The notes beneath the pieces are model-generated. The model was not told the DNA's origin. It saw only the letters and a list, made by a program, of their open reading frames with translations, and did no database searches. Shown in pieces: positions 9,044 through 17,602 of a stretch of DNA of 64,000 nt (position 1 is its first letter; each line of letters starts with the position of its first letter). Position numbers and translations under genes: made by a program. The stretch is from Sinorhizobium fredii USDA 205 (GTDB lineage: Bacteria > Pseudomonadota > Alphaproteobacteria > Rhizobiales > Rhizobiaceae). Location of the stretch: NCBI RefSeq assembly GCF_001461695.1, contig NZ_AUTC01000115.1:1-64000 (forward strand), given 5' to 3'.

Positions 9044-10015
9044 TTAGTTGGTGGCGACCAGCTTCAGGGCTTCCTGACGCGGTCCTTCGTCGATGAAGGT
9101 CTTGATGTCGTAGCTTTCCTTGATGCGGCCGTTGCGGTGCATCATGTCGACGTTCCACTGAAGCTTGTCGGCCATGATCGGCAGATCCGGTTTCACCGCG
9201 TCGTACTTGACGACCTCCTCGAAGATGAATTCCGGCGACTTGTCGTCCGGCGGCAGCTTGGCGACCTCACGGGCGTAGTCGGCCGTCTCCTTCGGGTTCT
9301 CGATCGCGTATTTGTGGCCCGCCATCTGCGCGGCGAGGAACCGCACCAGCTGGTCGTGCTTTTCGGCAATGACCTTGTCCGAGGTGACGACGCAGATGCG
9401 CAGCAGGTTCGGCGTCGCCTCCGGGGCGCGGGCGATGACGTTGACGCCACGTTCGGCGGCCTCCGGCTCGAACTCGCTGGAGGTTGCGGTGGCGTCCACC
9501 ACGCCGGCCACGACCGCGCGGAACCGGTCGCCGCCGCCGCCGGCATTGGCGAAGGTGACTTCGGACGGATCGAGGCCGCCCCAGCGCAGCGCCTCGCGGG
9601 CGAAGAGGTCCGGGGCGCCGCCCGGACCGGAAATGCCGACGCTGCGTCCTTTGAGGTCCTTGATCGTCTTGATGTCGCCCTTGGCGTAGAGATCATAGGT
9701 CATGCCCGGCCAGTTGCAGCCGACGAACTTCAGACTTGCCCCCTCCGCCATAGCGGCGATCGCGGTGAGCGGCGTCGTCGCATAGCTGTCGATCTCGCCG
9801 GCCAGCAGCGCCTTCACCGGCACCGTGCTGCTGGCGAATTCCACCGTCTCGAGATCGAGCTCGAACTTCTCGGCGAATTTCGACGGCATGAACTGGATGC
9901 CCGCATCGCCCTTGGCTTCGACGACGCCATGGCGCCAGGCATCGGCGGCGTGAGCGATGCCGACTCCGGCGAAAACGACCGCACCGGCGGCGAGCGTTCT
10001 AAGGATATGTTTCAT
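9044..10015 (-). CDS. NitT/TauT-type ABC transporter substrate-binding protein
   Basis: 323 residues with a Sec signal peptide (MKHILRTLAAGAVVFAGVGIAHA, residues 1-23, AHA cleavage). The mature part has NMT1/THI5/SsuA-type features: ALLAGEIDSYATTPLTAIAA, the DLKGRSVGISGPGGAPDLFAREAL lobe-hinge region and a C-terminal helix. The ribosome site GGGAGGAAC precedes the start. It should deliver the module's substrate to the permease from the periplasm. The ligand cannot be read; the neighbouring amidohydrolase suggests an N-containing compound. Confidence 0.88.
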   Translation of the reverse strand: MKHILRTLAAGAVVFAGVGIAHAADAWRHGVVEAKGDAGIQFMPSKFAEKFELDLETVEFASSTVPVKALLAGEIDSYATTPLTAIAAMAEGASLKFVGCNWPGMTYDLYAKGDIKTIKDLKGRSVGISGPGGAPDLFAREALRWGGLDPSEVTFANAGGGGDRFRAVVAGVVDATATSSEFEPEAAERGVNVIARAPEATPNLLRICVVTSDKVIAEKHDQLVRFLAAQMAGHKYAIENPKETADYAREVAKLPPDDKSPEFIFEEVVKYDAVKPDLPIMADKLQWNVDMMHRNGRIKESYDIKTFIDEGPRQEALKLVATN

Positions 10016-10055
10016 GTGTTCCTCCCTTGATGAATGGGGTCTCCGCCCCTGATGA

Positions 10056-11252
10056 TCAACCTGCGAGCACGTGCGCTCGCTCCTGCTCGGCGCCGGATGC
10101 TGCGTCGTCCGGAAAGGCCTCCTTCAGTCGCGGATAGACTTCGCGGGCGAAGGTGCGGATGCCATGAACCGTGTCTTCATGGTTCAGGAAGCCCGCCTGC
10201 CCCATCAGCAGCATGTGGCCGAAGCCGCCGACCTTGTCGTAGAAATGCTTCACCTGGTCGAAGACCTGGTCGGGCGTTCCGGCGAACATGATGCCGGCCT
10301 CGATTGCCTTTTCGACGTTCAAATCCTTGATCGACGCCGCGAGCTGGGGCATGGCGCCGCGCAGGAAGCGGACGTTCACGTCGACGGGCACATAGCCGGG
10401 CGGGTTCTTGTAATGGACCGGCACCTTGTTGGCCTTGAGATACCAAAGCAGCTGTTCGGCGCCGGCCCGGGCGCGCGCCGGATCCGGGCTCGTATAGAGA
10501 AGCGGCGCATAGGCGAGCCGATTGACGGGTGTCACCTGACCGCGGCCGGCCTCGCGCCACCCCTGGCGATAGGACTCGTAAACCCTTGGCGTGCCACCGA
10601 AACCGGTCAGGAAGGTCGCCTGGACGAAGCCGCGCGACCCGACGCGCGCCGCGCCGCCCGGGCTCGTGGCGCTGACCCAGACCGGCGGATGCGGGTCCTG
10701 ATAGGGACGCGGCCAGATGTTGACATTGCGATGGTGGAAGAACTGCCCTTCATGGCTGAAGGGTCCGTCGCGGGTCGTCCAGGCCTTGATGATCAGGTCG
10801 AGCGCCTCCCAGTGCCGTTCGTTGGTTCGCACCGGATTGCTGTTTGCCGCCGCCAGTTCATAAGGGACGCCGCGGACGAAACCGACTTCGAGGCGACCAT
10901 GCGCGAGAATGTCGGCAAGCGCCATTTCTTCGGCCACGCGAACAGGATCCCTGCGGTTCGAGATCGGATTGCCGAGGAGCAGCAGCCGCGCCTTGGAGGT
11001 GAGTCGCGCCAGGGCGGCAAGCACCAAAGGTGCCGCCGGGTCGACGCAGGTGGGGGTCTGGTGATGCTCGTTGAGCATGATGTCCAGACCCTCTTCCTCC
11101 GCGACGAGCCATTCGTCGATATAGCGATCGTAGAGGGCCGCGCCCTTCTTCGGCTCGTAGAGGCCGTTGGGCAGAGTCACCCGGATCGACTCGTAGTCGG
11201 TTTCCGGCGGCAGGTCCGGGTAGGCGTTTTCGCTGAAGAACCAGGCTCTCAT
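10056..11252 (-). CDS. LLM-class (bacterial luciferase-like) flavin-dependent monooxygenase
   Basis: 398 residues of TIM-barrel type. Recognisable family segments are EEEGLDIMLNEHHQ, LTSKARLLLLGNPI, DPVRVAEEMALADILAHGRLEVGFVRG and the C-terminal FAGTPDQVFDQVKHFYD. Such enzymes use reduced FMN supplied by a separate reductase to insert oxygen into a substrate. Start ATG 11252 was chosen for its GGAGGAACG ribosome site; it overlaps the upstream hydrolase stop as ATGA. A candidate FMN reductase is encoded at 14256 and shares an operator-like box with this operon. The substrate is unknown; sulfonates, heterocycles and chelators are all attacked by relatives. Confidence 0.88.
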   Translation of the reverse strand: MRAWFFSENAYPDLPPETDYESIRVTLPNGLYEPKKGAALYDRYIDEWLVAEEEGLDIMLNEHHQTPTCVDPAAPLVLAALARLTSKARLLLLGNPISNRRDPVRVAEEMALADILAHGRLEVGFVRGVPYELAAANSNPVRTNERHWEALDLIIKAWTTRDGPFSHEGQFFHHRNVNIWPRPYQDPHPPVWVSATSPGGAARVGSRGFVQATFLTGFGGTPRVYESYRQGWREAGRGQVTPVNRLAYAPLLYTSPDPARARAGAEQLLWYLKANKVPVHYKNPPGYVPVDVNVRFLRGAMPQLAASIKDLNVEKAIEAGIMFAGTPDQVFDQVKHFYDKVGGFGHMLLMGQAGFLNHEDTVHGIRTFAREVYPRLKEAFPDDAASGAEQERAHVLAG

Positions 11253-12058
11253 CCGGCGTTCCTCCAAAGGGTCTTGGTTGTCTGAGGTTCGGCGAGAAAG
11301 GCCTCGACCCGCGCGGCAAAGGCCTCCGGCCGCTCTTCGGCGAGGTTGTGGCCGGCGGCTTCGATTGTCTCGACCGAGGAATTCGGGATGAGCCGGGCGA
11401 AGGAGTTCGCATAGTCCGCCGAGACGAAACCGTCGGAGCCGCCGCGCAGGATCAGCGTCGGCGCGGTCACACGCTGGAGACGATAACGAAGCTTGGGATT
11501 GTGCATGTAAGGCTCCCAGGTCAAGAGCGTCAGCGTCTCGCGATTGCGCACGATCGTGGTGAGCTTCTCGTCTGAATAGGCCGAGGCATCGAACCGGAAT
11601 TTCGCCGCATCGTGGTAGAAGAGGCTTGCGACCTGCTCCTGAGACAGGGCGAAGATGTCCGGCACGTCGAGGCGGTCGACCGGACCGACCTTAATGCCGA
11701 CGGGCGCCGCGAGCACGATCCGGCCGAAACGTTCCGGCGACATGGTACCCATTTCCGCGGCGACCCAGCCGCCGATCGAGCAGCCGACCACGTCGACCTC
11801 GTCGAGCCCGAGGTAGTCGAGCAGAGCAAGATGCACGTGGGCGATGTCGGTGACACAGTCCAGCCAGTCGGGGAGCGAGGATTTTCCGAAGCCCGGATGG
11901 GAAGGAACGATCACCCGGCGCGTCCTCGCGAGCGCCGCCACAAAGGCATCATCCGGAAAGAAGCCCTGGCCGCCATGGAGATACAGGAGCGGAGCGCCCT
12001 CGCCCATTTCGTGCCATTCCAGCTCCACATCTCCTGTGTGAAGAAAATGATGTTTCAC
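11249..12058 (-). CDS. alpha/beta hydrolase
   Basis: 269 residues from GTG 12058, which follows GGGAGG by ten bp; an in-frame ATG at 12079 is the alternative. The fold shows LYLHGGQGF (oxyanion hole), the nucleophile elbow GCSIGG with Ser94, Asp209 (GGSDGF) and His237 (AGHN), so it is catalytically complete. It is the first gene of the long minus-strand operon and overlaps the monooxygenase by 4 bp. The pairing of such a hydrolase with a flavin monooxygenase and a cysteine amidohydrolase parallels RutD/RutA/RutB and NicD/NicF, but the order of action here is inferred. Confidence 0.82.
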   Translation of the reverse strand: MKHHFLHTGDVELEWHEMGEGAPLLYLHGGQGFFPDDAFVAALARTRRVIVPSHPGFGKSSLPDWLDCVTDIAHVHLALLDYLGLDEVDVVGCSIGGWVAAEMGTMSPERFGRIVLAAPVGIKVGPVDRLDVPDIFALSQEQVASLFYHDAAKFRFDASAYSDEKLTTIVRNRETLTLLTWEPYMHNPKLRYRLQRVTAPTLILRGGSDGFVSADYANSFARLIPNSSVETIEAAGHNLAEERPEAFAARVEAFLAEPQTTKTLWRNAG

Positions 12059-12146
12059 GACCAAACATCCTCCCTGCATGTCGTTTGAAGCGAGGCAACT
12101 TTGCCAAAACGCAATTCCCCAGGGCAGATGCAAATTAGCGTCCAGT

Positions 12147-12163
12147 GATAAACACCGGTTATC
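12147..12163. promoter_or_regulatory. LysR-type box GATAA-N7-TTATC, copy 1
   Basis: A dyad with T-N11-A spacing, 89-105 bp upstream of the first gene of the monooxygenase operon. Extended identity (CAGTGATAA..AC.GGTTAT) to the copy at 14160-14176, which is similarly placed before the FMN reductase. Probable target of the LysR protein encoded at 13238. Confidence 0.6.
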
Positions 12164-12282
12164 GCGGCCCTCCCGGACAGGCCGCTTCCAGCCTTTCCGA
12201 AACCATTGAAAGCATTGACGGATCGGAGGATCCAGGAGCCTCGATCGATCGCCAATACAGCCGGTTTCAGGGAATGGTTTTT

Positions 12283-12299
12283 TGTCATATGTTATGTTA
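12283..12299. promoter_or_regulatory. TGTCATA-N3-TATGACA operator, third copy
   Basis: TGTCATA-TGT-TATGTTA has one perfect arm and a 5/7 second arm. It lies 32-48 bp before the esterase start, the same distance class as the perfect copy before the hydrolase at 4379. Confidence 0.5.
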
Positions 12300-12330
12300 A
12301 GCATACAATAACACGGGAGGAAATCGAAAA

Positions 12331-13203
12331 ATGAACGCACATACCAGCGAGCAGCACGGTGGATATGCGGTCGAGACGACCGCCCTGGACTTCGTCGATA
12401 GGCACGGAACGCCGTTGTCGGGAACGCTCTATCGGCCCCTCTCCAACGGCGCACTTCCGACGCTCATCGCCGTTCACGGCGGTGGATGGCGCCTCGCCCC
12501 GAAGTACAACTACCAGCACATCGGCCCTTACCTCGCAGCGCGCGGCTATGCCGTTTTTGCCCCGACCTACCGCCTCGCGAAGGCTGAGTTGCCCTCCTAT
12601 CCGGCAGCCGTTCACGACGTTCGGGCCGCCGTTCAGTTCATTCGCGCCGAGGCAGAAAACCTCGGCCTCGACGGCAGCCGCCTCGCTCTTCTCGGGGATT
12701 CGTCGGGCGCGCATCTGGCCGCGCTTGTGGCGCTCGCCGGCGACCTGTCGCTGTTCAAGGCGATTTCCCCGAACGGCGGCCTCGACCGATGGAGCGCCGG
12801 CGTTAAAGCGTGCATCCCGGTTTACGGCATTTTCGACCTTGCCGCCCAATGGCAGCACGACCAGGCCGTGCGCTTCGACGACCACATCGTCGAACGGTTC
12901 CTCGGGGAGCGCCTCGTCAACGACCGGCGCCCCTATTTCGACGCCTCGCCTCTCTCGCATATCTCGGCGAAACGCCGGGACACTGCCTTCCTCGTCGCCT
13001 GGGGCACCGGCGACGACGTGGTCGATCCCGCAAGCCAGAGCGAGGCTTTCGTGCTCGCCCTCAAACGGGCCGGCATTTTCGTGCGCAGCGTGCCGGTCCC
13101 GTCCGCACCGCATTACTGGATCTCGGACCCGCTTGACGAGGCCGGCAGCTATTCCGGCTTTTTCGCACCGCGGCTGCTGCGATTTCTCGAAGCGAAGCTC
13201 TAA
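12331..13203 (+). CDS. alpha/beta hydrolase, HSL/BD-FAE-type esterase
   Basis: 290 residues. HGGGW (residues 49-53) and the nucleophile motif GDSSG with Ser124, plus a C-terminal Asp and His (GTGDDVVD, SAPHYW), mark the hormone-sensitive-lipase/BD-FAE group of esterases and formamidases. Start ATG 12331 follows GGGAGGAAA. It is divergent from the monooxygenase operon and is followed 34 bp later by the LysR gene, with which it is probably co-transcribed. Hydrolysis of an ester or formamide in the same pathway is likely but not shown. Confidence 0.83.
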   Translation: MNAHTSEQHGGYAVETTALDFVDRHGTPLSGTLYRPLSNGALPTLIAVHGGGWRLAPKYNYQHIGPYLAARGYAVFAPTYRLAKAELPSYPAAVHDVRAAVQFIRAEAENLGLDGSRLALLGDSSGAHLAALVALAGDLSLFKAISPNGGLDRWSAGVKACIPVYGIFDLAAQWQHDQAVRFDDHIVERFLGERLVNDRRPYFDASPLSHISAKRRDTAFLVAWGTGDDVVDPASQSEAFVLALKRAGIFVRSVPVPSAPHYWISDPLDEAGSYSGFFAPRLLRFLEAKL

Positions 13204-13237
13204 CGTCTCGGACAACCCCAGGGAGGACGGCTCGTTG

Positions 13238-14149
13238 ATGATCCAGCTCCGCCACATCAAGGCCTTTCTCGCGGTCGCCGACACCGGCAGCATCCGCACC
13301 GCCGCGCTCCGCCTCAACGTCTCGCAGCCGGCGCTTTCGAAGACAATTCAGGAGCTTGAGGAAATCCTCAGCGCGCCGCTCTACACCCGCTCGGCGCATG
13401 GCAGCATGCCAACCGAGTTCGGCCGCGCCTTCCTGCATCGGGCCCGCATCATCGATACGGAATTCTCCCGCGCCCAGGAGGAAATCAGCCAGATGGTGGG
13501 CGCGAAAGGCGGCAAGGTTGCCGTCGGCCTCTCGGCGATCGCCTCGTTGCTGATGGCCTCCGAGGCCCTGGAACGCTTCTGGAAGAAGAACCCCAATGTC
13601 AATGTCCGCATCTCCGACGGACTGCTCGACCGGCTGGTCGGCGGCGTTCGGCAGGGCGAGTTCGATTTCGCGGTGGGCGGCGTTCCGCCTTCGTCGCTCG
13701 GCCACGATCTGACCATCGAGCCGCTCTTCGAGAACCGCATCGTTCCGGTCGTGCGGGCCGGACACCCGCTCGCAGGCGCCAAGTCGCTCAAGGAGCTCGC
13801 CAGGGCGAACTGGCTCTTCACCAATGACCAGCCGGCCTTCATGGCGCTGATGAACCAGCATTTCGTCGAGCACGGCGTGCCGCCGCCTCGGGTGCTGCTA
13901 ACCTGCGAATCCTTCTCGGCGGTGCTCGACATTCTCCCCTCGACCGATCTCGTCGCCGCCCTGCCGAGAAGCTGCCTCACCCATCCGCTGGTCCGCGACC
14001 GGATGGTTGGCCTGGCGCTCGCTGACGGCGGCTCGCACACGATGGTCGGGCTCGTCACCCGCGCTGGGGTGCCGCTGACCCCGCTTGCCGCGAACCTCGC
14101 CAAGGCGTTCCGCCAGATCGGCATGCGCTACAACAATCTCCCCCAATGA
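13238..14149 (+). CDS. LysR-type regulator of the monooxygenase module
   Basis: 303 residues. The HTH is IQLRHIKAFLAVADTGSIRTAALRLNVSQPALSKTIQELEE at the N-terminus; the effector domain contains GGKVAVGLSAIAS and QGEFDFAVGG. ATG 13238 was chosen; TTG 13235 is a little better spaced from GGGAGG. Its position between the esterase and the FMN reductase, and the two similar T-N11-A boxes flanking it at 12147 and 14160, make it the probable regulator of both the minus-strand operon and the reductase. Confidence 0.88.
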   Translation: MIQLRHIKAFLAVADTGSIRTAALRLNVSQPALSKTIQELEEILSAPLYTRSAHGSMPTEFGRAFLHRARIIDTEFSRAQEEISQMVGAKGGKVAVGLSAIASLLMASEALERFWKKNPNVNVRISDGLLDRLVGGVRQGEFDFAVGGVPPSSLGHDLTIEPLFENRIVPVVRAGHPLAGAKSLKELARANWLFTNDQPAFMALMNQHFVEHGVPPPRVLLTCESFSAVLDILPSTDLVAALPRSCLTHPLVRDRMVGLALADGGSHTMVGLVTRAGVPLTPLAANLAKAFRQIGMRYNNLPQ

Positions 14150-14159
14150 AGGCGGCAGT

Positions 14160-14176
14160 GATAACGACGGGTTATG
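14160..14176. promoter_or_regulatory. LysR-type box GATAA-N7-TTATG, copy 2
   Basis: Matches the box at 12147-12163 in both arms except the last base and shares flanking bases (CAGTGATAA, GGTTAT). It lies about 80-96 bp upstream of the FMN reductase start, just after the LysR stop codon. Confidence 0.6.
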
Positions 14177-14255
14177 ACAGCCGGATCATCGTAGTCTGCA
14201 CAGCCTCCGCCTCCGCGCCTAGACTTGATTTCAGTCAAGCAGAGGAGGACTTGCG

Positions 14256-14891
14256 ATGTTTGGAGAGCCTACCGAAAAGAATTCCGATGCCCCGCTGATC
14301 GTCGGCCTGGGCGGCACGACGCGCGAGGGATCGTCGACGGAGCTCGCACTGCGCTACGCTCTAAAAGAGGCGGAGCAGGCCGGCGCCCGCACGATGCTTT
14401 TCAACGGCGAGGCCCTGATGATGCCGATGTTTGCGCCGGAGGTACCGCACCGCACCGCCGAAGCGCAAGCGTTCATCGCGGCGCTGCGCGCCGCCGACGG
14501 CATCATCATCGCCTCGCCCGCCTATCACGGCAGCATCTCCGGCCTCGTGAAGAATGCACTCGACTACACGGAAGACATGCGCAACGACGCTGCCGCCTAT
14601 CTCGACGGACGCGCCGTCGGCTGCATTACCTGCGCCTATGGTCCGCAGGCCGCCGGCACGACGCTGGTCGCGCTGCGCTCGATCGTGCACGCGCTGCGCG
14701 GCTGGCCGACCCCGCTCGGCGTCGGCATCAACAGCGCGACCTGCCGCTTCTCGCCGGAAGGCGAGCCGAGCGAAACGGCCATCGCCGATCAGTTGAGGAT
14801 CATGGCCACGCAGGTCGCCAAAGGCGCCTTTGCCATGCGGGCCGGGCTTGCTGCAGCCAGGAGGCCGGACCGCCTCGTCGCGGTCGCATGA
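14256..14891 (+). CDS. NADPH-dependent FMN reductase (SsuE-like)
   Basis: 211 residues of flavodoxin-like fold: GLGGTTREGSST for the FMN phosphate loop near the N-terminus and ASPAYHGSISGLVKNALDY, the conserved flavin/dimer segment of NADPH-dependent FMN reductases. The ribosome site AGAGGAGG precedes ATG 14256. It would reduce FMN in the cytoplasm and hand it to the luciferase-like monooxygenase encoded at 10056-11252, in the manner of SsuE and SsuD. The link is supported by proximity and the shared LysR-type box, not by a common transcript. Confidence 0.87.
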   Translation: MFGEPTEKNSDAPLIVGLGGTTREGSSTELALRYALKEAEQAGARTMLFNGEALMMPMFAPEVPHRTAEAQAFIAALRAADGIIIASPAYHGSISGLVKNALDYTEDMRNDAAAYLDGRAVGCITCAYGPQAAGTTLVALRSIVHALRGWPTPLGVGINSATCRFSPEGEPSETAIADQLRIMATQVAKGAFAMRAGLAAARRPDRLVAVA

Positions 14892-14964
14892 AGCTCTGCT
14901 GCGCCGCCGCAGCGCATTCGCAAAGCCGTGCTATACTCCCGCCCAGTCTTTCAAGGAGGCAGCC

Positions 14965-15735
14965 ATGGGCGTGCGCTTTCCCAATGAAAGTCCGCAATAC
15001 CGTCAAGCGCGCGACAGGCTGCTGCAGCGCGAAGCTGCACTGAGGCGCGAAATGGAGGCCGTGGCCGCCGAAATCCGTGCGCTGCCGCCAGGTGGGCGGA
15101 TCCGGGAGGACTACGAATTCGACCACATCGACGCCAAGGGAGCGCCGGGCAAGGTGAAGCTGTCCGAGCTCTTCCGGCCCGGCACCGAGTCGTTGATCCT
15201 CTATCACTACATGTTTCCGCGCCACCGCAGCGACGAACGACGCGGCCCGACCAGCGGGCCGATGGCAGGGCTTCCGATCGAGGACGGACCGTGTCCCTCT
15301 TGCACCGCCCTGCTCGACAATTGGGAGGGCGCGGTCCCGCATGTCGAAGGCTTCGGAGTGAACATCGCGGCCGTGGCCAAGGCGCCGATCGAGCAAGTCG
15401 CGGCCTTCGCCGTGCATCGTGGCTGGCGCAATCTGAAACTGCTTTCGGCTGCCAATAACAGCTTCAAGCGAGACTACCATGGCGAGGACGAGGACGGGCA
15501 ACAGGTGCCGATCCTCACGGTATTCCACAAAGGTGGCGATGGCATCGTTCGGCTGAGCTGGGCCTCCGAGCTGTTGTTTATGCCGTCCGATGAGGGACAG
15601 GATCCTCGACATGTCGGCACGGTCGAACCGATGTGGACCCTCCTGGACCTCACGCCCGGCGGGCGGCCGAATGCGGACGAGCAAATTGAAGACGCGTACT
15701 ATCCGACCAAGGCGCCGGGTCGCCATACGGTTTAA
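14965..15735 (+). CDS. DUF899 family thioredoxin-like protein
   Basis: 256 residues from ATG 14965 with AAGGAGG upstream. Shows YEFDHIDAKGAPGKVKLSELF, GPCPSCTALLDNWEGAVPHVE, and FNVAAVAKAP-like and WRNLKLLSAANNSFKRDY segments that define the DUF899 family. The fold is thioredoxin/AhpC-like, with a CPSC motif that could be redox active. The biochemical role is not established. A TATACT -10-like element lies at about 14930, so it probably has its own promoter. Confidence 0.8.
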   Translation: MGVRFPNESPQYRQARDRLLQREAALRREMEAVAAEIRALPPGGRIREDYEFDHIDAKGAPGKVKLSELFRPGTESLILYHYMFPRHRSDERRGPTSGPMAGLPIEDGPCPSCTALLDNWEGAVPHVEGFGVNIAAVAKAPIEQVAAFAVHRGWRNLKLLSAANNSFKRDYHGEDEDGQQVPILTVFHKGGDGIVRLSWASELLFMPSDEGQDPRHVGTVEPMWTLLDLTPGGRPNADEQIEDAYYPTKAPGRHTV

Positions 15736-15887
15736 GGACGCCCGACGCCGTGGCTGACGACCGCGCGCTCGATCGTGGGCATTGCAGGCCGCGGCGTCGC
15801 GAAACTTGTTTGCAAGACATTCAACTTCCTTCGGGCCGTAGCCTCCGGTAATGATCCCTTCCGTGAGTTGTTGCCTTGAGAGCCCCC

Positions 15888-16769
15888 ATGACAGACATGA
15901 CCGCGACGCTTCGCATCCTTGAGCCGCACCCGGGCGTGTTTGCCTATTACGACGGCCGCGTCGAGGGGCGGAGGCTTTATAGTGCGGGACCGAACTGGCT
16001 CGACGACGGTGCCTATGGATTGGGTATCGCCTCCTATGCCATCGTCGATGCGGCCGAAGCACTCGTCTACGATACCCATATTTCGCTTGCCCATGCGCAG
16101 GCCGTGCGGCGCCATATCGAGGGGCTTGGCGCAAAGTCCATCCGGGTTGCCCTCAGCCATTGGCACGACGACCATATCGCCGGCAATGCCGTCTTTGCCG
16201 ACTGCGAAATCATCGCGCTCAAGCTGACCGCCGATGCGCTTGATGCCCATCGCGAGCAGCTCGCCACGAGCACGCCGCCCATCAGCCCGCTCGTCATGCC
16301 CAACCGGCTCTTTGAAACGCGGTTGAATCTTCGGGTCGGAAACCGCCGCGTCGAACTTCACCATTTCGACATTCACAGCGCCGACGGCAATGTCCTCTGG
16401 TTGCGGGACGACGGAATTCTATTGGCCGGCGATACGCTTGAAGACACGGTCACCTATATCTCCGAAGCGCAAAACACGGCGACGCACATTCGCGAACTGG
16501 CGCGCCTGGCGACCTGGCCGATCGAGCGCATCTTGCCGAACCACGGCGCTCCGGATCGGATTGCGGCGGGCGGATATGACACGCGCTTCATCGCCGCCAA
16601 TCGGCGTTACCTCGAGCGGTTGACGGATGAAGCGCGGCAAGGCGAGGCCGCCGCCCTCGCACCGCTGAGGGACTTCATCGCACCGGAACTGGCGACGGGG
16701 GCCGTTTCCTATTTCGAGCCCTATGAAGCGGTGCATCGGAAGAATATCGCCGCCCTGTCAGCAATATGA
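15888..16769 (+). CDS. metallo-beta-lactamase-fold hydrolase
   Basis: 293 residues from ATG 15888; a TTG at 15876 is the alternative. The zinc-binding motif HWHDDH is at residues 91-96 and LLAGDTLED supplies the later Asp; a further His lies in HFDIHSADG and NHGAPD. The overall pattern is that of a general MBL-fold metallohydrolase. No neighbour suggests its substrate. Confidence 0.8.
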   Translation: MTDMTATLRILEPHPGVFAYYDGRVEGRRLYSAGPNWLDDGAYGLGIASYAIVDAAEALVYDTHISLAHAQAVRRHIEGLGAKSIRVALSHWHDDHIAGNAVFADCEIIALKLTADALDAHREQLATSTPPISPLVMPNRLFETRLNLRVGNRRVELHHFDIHSADGNVLWLRDDGILLAGDTLEDTVTYISEAQNTATHIRELARLATWPIERILPNHGAPDRIAAGGYDTRFIAANRRYLERLTDEARQGEAAALAPLRDFIAPELATGAVSYFEPYEAVHRKNIAALSAI

Positions 16770-16803
16770 GCTTGTCCACCGGTCGCAATCAGTCTCTTCG
16801 ATA

Positions 16804-17097
16804 ATGGCTTGGACCAAGGGGATGGACCTCGGCTATATCAGTCTTGCCATGCAGGCCGCCGCTGCCGATCAGGGGGTGGCGATCGGCTGGCATCGCATGA
16901 TCACCCCGATGCTGGCGCGGGGCGAGTTGATGAGGCTGACCGACCTAATCTTCGCCGCCCCCGGCACCTATTACCTGACCTGGAACCGCACCCGCAAACT
17001 TTCGCCCGCCGCCCTGTTGCTGCGGGAGTGGATCCATGAACAGGCGGCAATCGAAAGGGCCCAGCCAGGACCTGAGAGCTGTTCGATCGAGCCATGA
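16804..17097 (+). pseudogene. LysR-type regulator, C-terminal remnant
   Basis: The 97 residues correspond to the end of a GcvA-like LysR effector domain: a GVAIGWHRMITPMLARGELMRLTD segment and APGTYYLTWNRTRKLSPAALLLREW. The HTH and the first half of the effector domain (about 200 residues) are absent, and no matching frame lies upstream because the MBL-fold gene occupies it. It is probably a deletion remnant. Confidence 0.6.
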
Positions 17098-17273
17098 GCG
17101 GGGTAACTAGCGTCGAAGGGCGTTCGTCTCGTCCTTGATTGTGTAGGGTAATTTGTCCCCAATGGGTCCTACAGCAGTCGTGACCCGGATAATGCGGCCA
17201 TCCTTTGACAACCAAGGCGCTTCAGAAGGTTGATATTTGCTATGGCAGAAGAAAACGAACAGCTATTCGTCGC

Positions 17274-17453
17274 ATGCTCTCGCTGATCCAGATCGTATGG
17301 TCAGTTTCGGTGATCACAACAGCAACCGCCGTGGGAGCCTACATCGGTTGGGACAACCACGGACTTGTCGGAGCGCTGGCGCTTGGATTCGTTGGCCTCG
17401 TAGCAGGCGGCTTCCTTAGTTCACCGTCGCTTCTTTTGCAGGTCATAACTTAA
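17274..17453 (+). CDS. small two-helix membrane protein
   Basis: 59 residues from ATG 17274, with two hydrophobic segments (about residues 3-23 and 31-56) separated by GWDNHG. A longer frame begins at TTG 17205. No family was recognised. Expression is uncertain, since no strong ribosome site is visible; the amphipathic layout is what argues for a real gene. Confidence 0.4.
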   Translation: MLSLIQIVWSVSVITTATAVGAYIGWDNHGLVGALALGFVGLVAGGFLSSPSLLLQVIT

Positions 17454-17602
17454 ACTACGTTCGGCCTTGAGCTGTGAAAGCACGCCGAGTTTTTCAACGG
17501 CATCAGCCATTTCAACCAGCGGTCTCGACGAAGGACCGGTTGCCAGAAATGATCGGCTAGTCGATGCTGGAGGTTGGAGCTGAGAGACTGGAGTTCTGCT
17601 GC

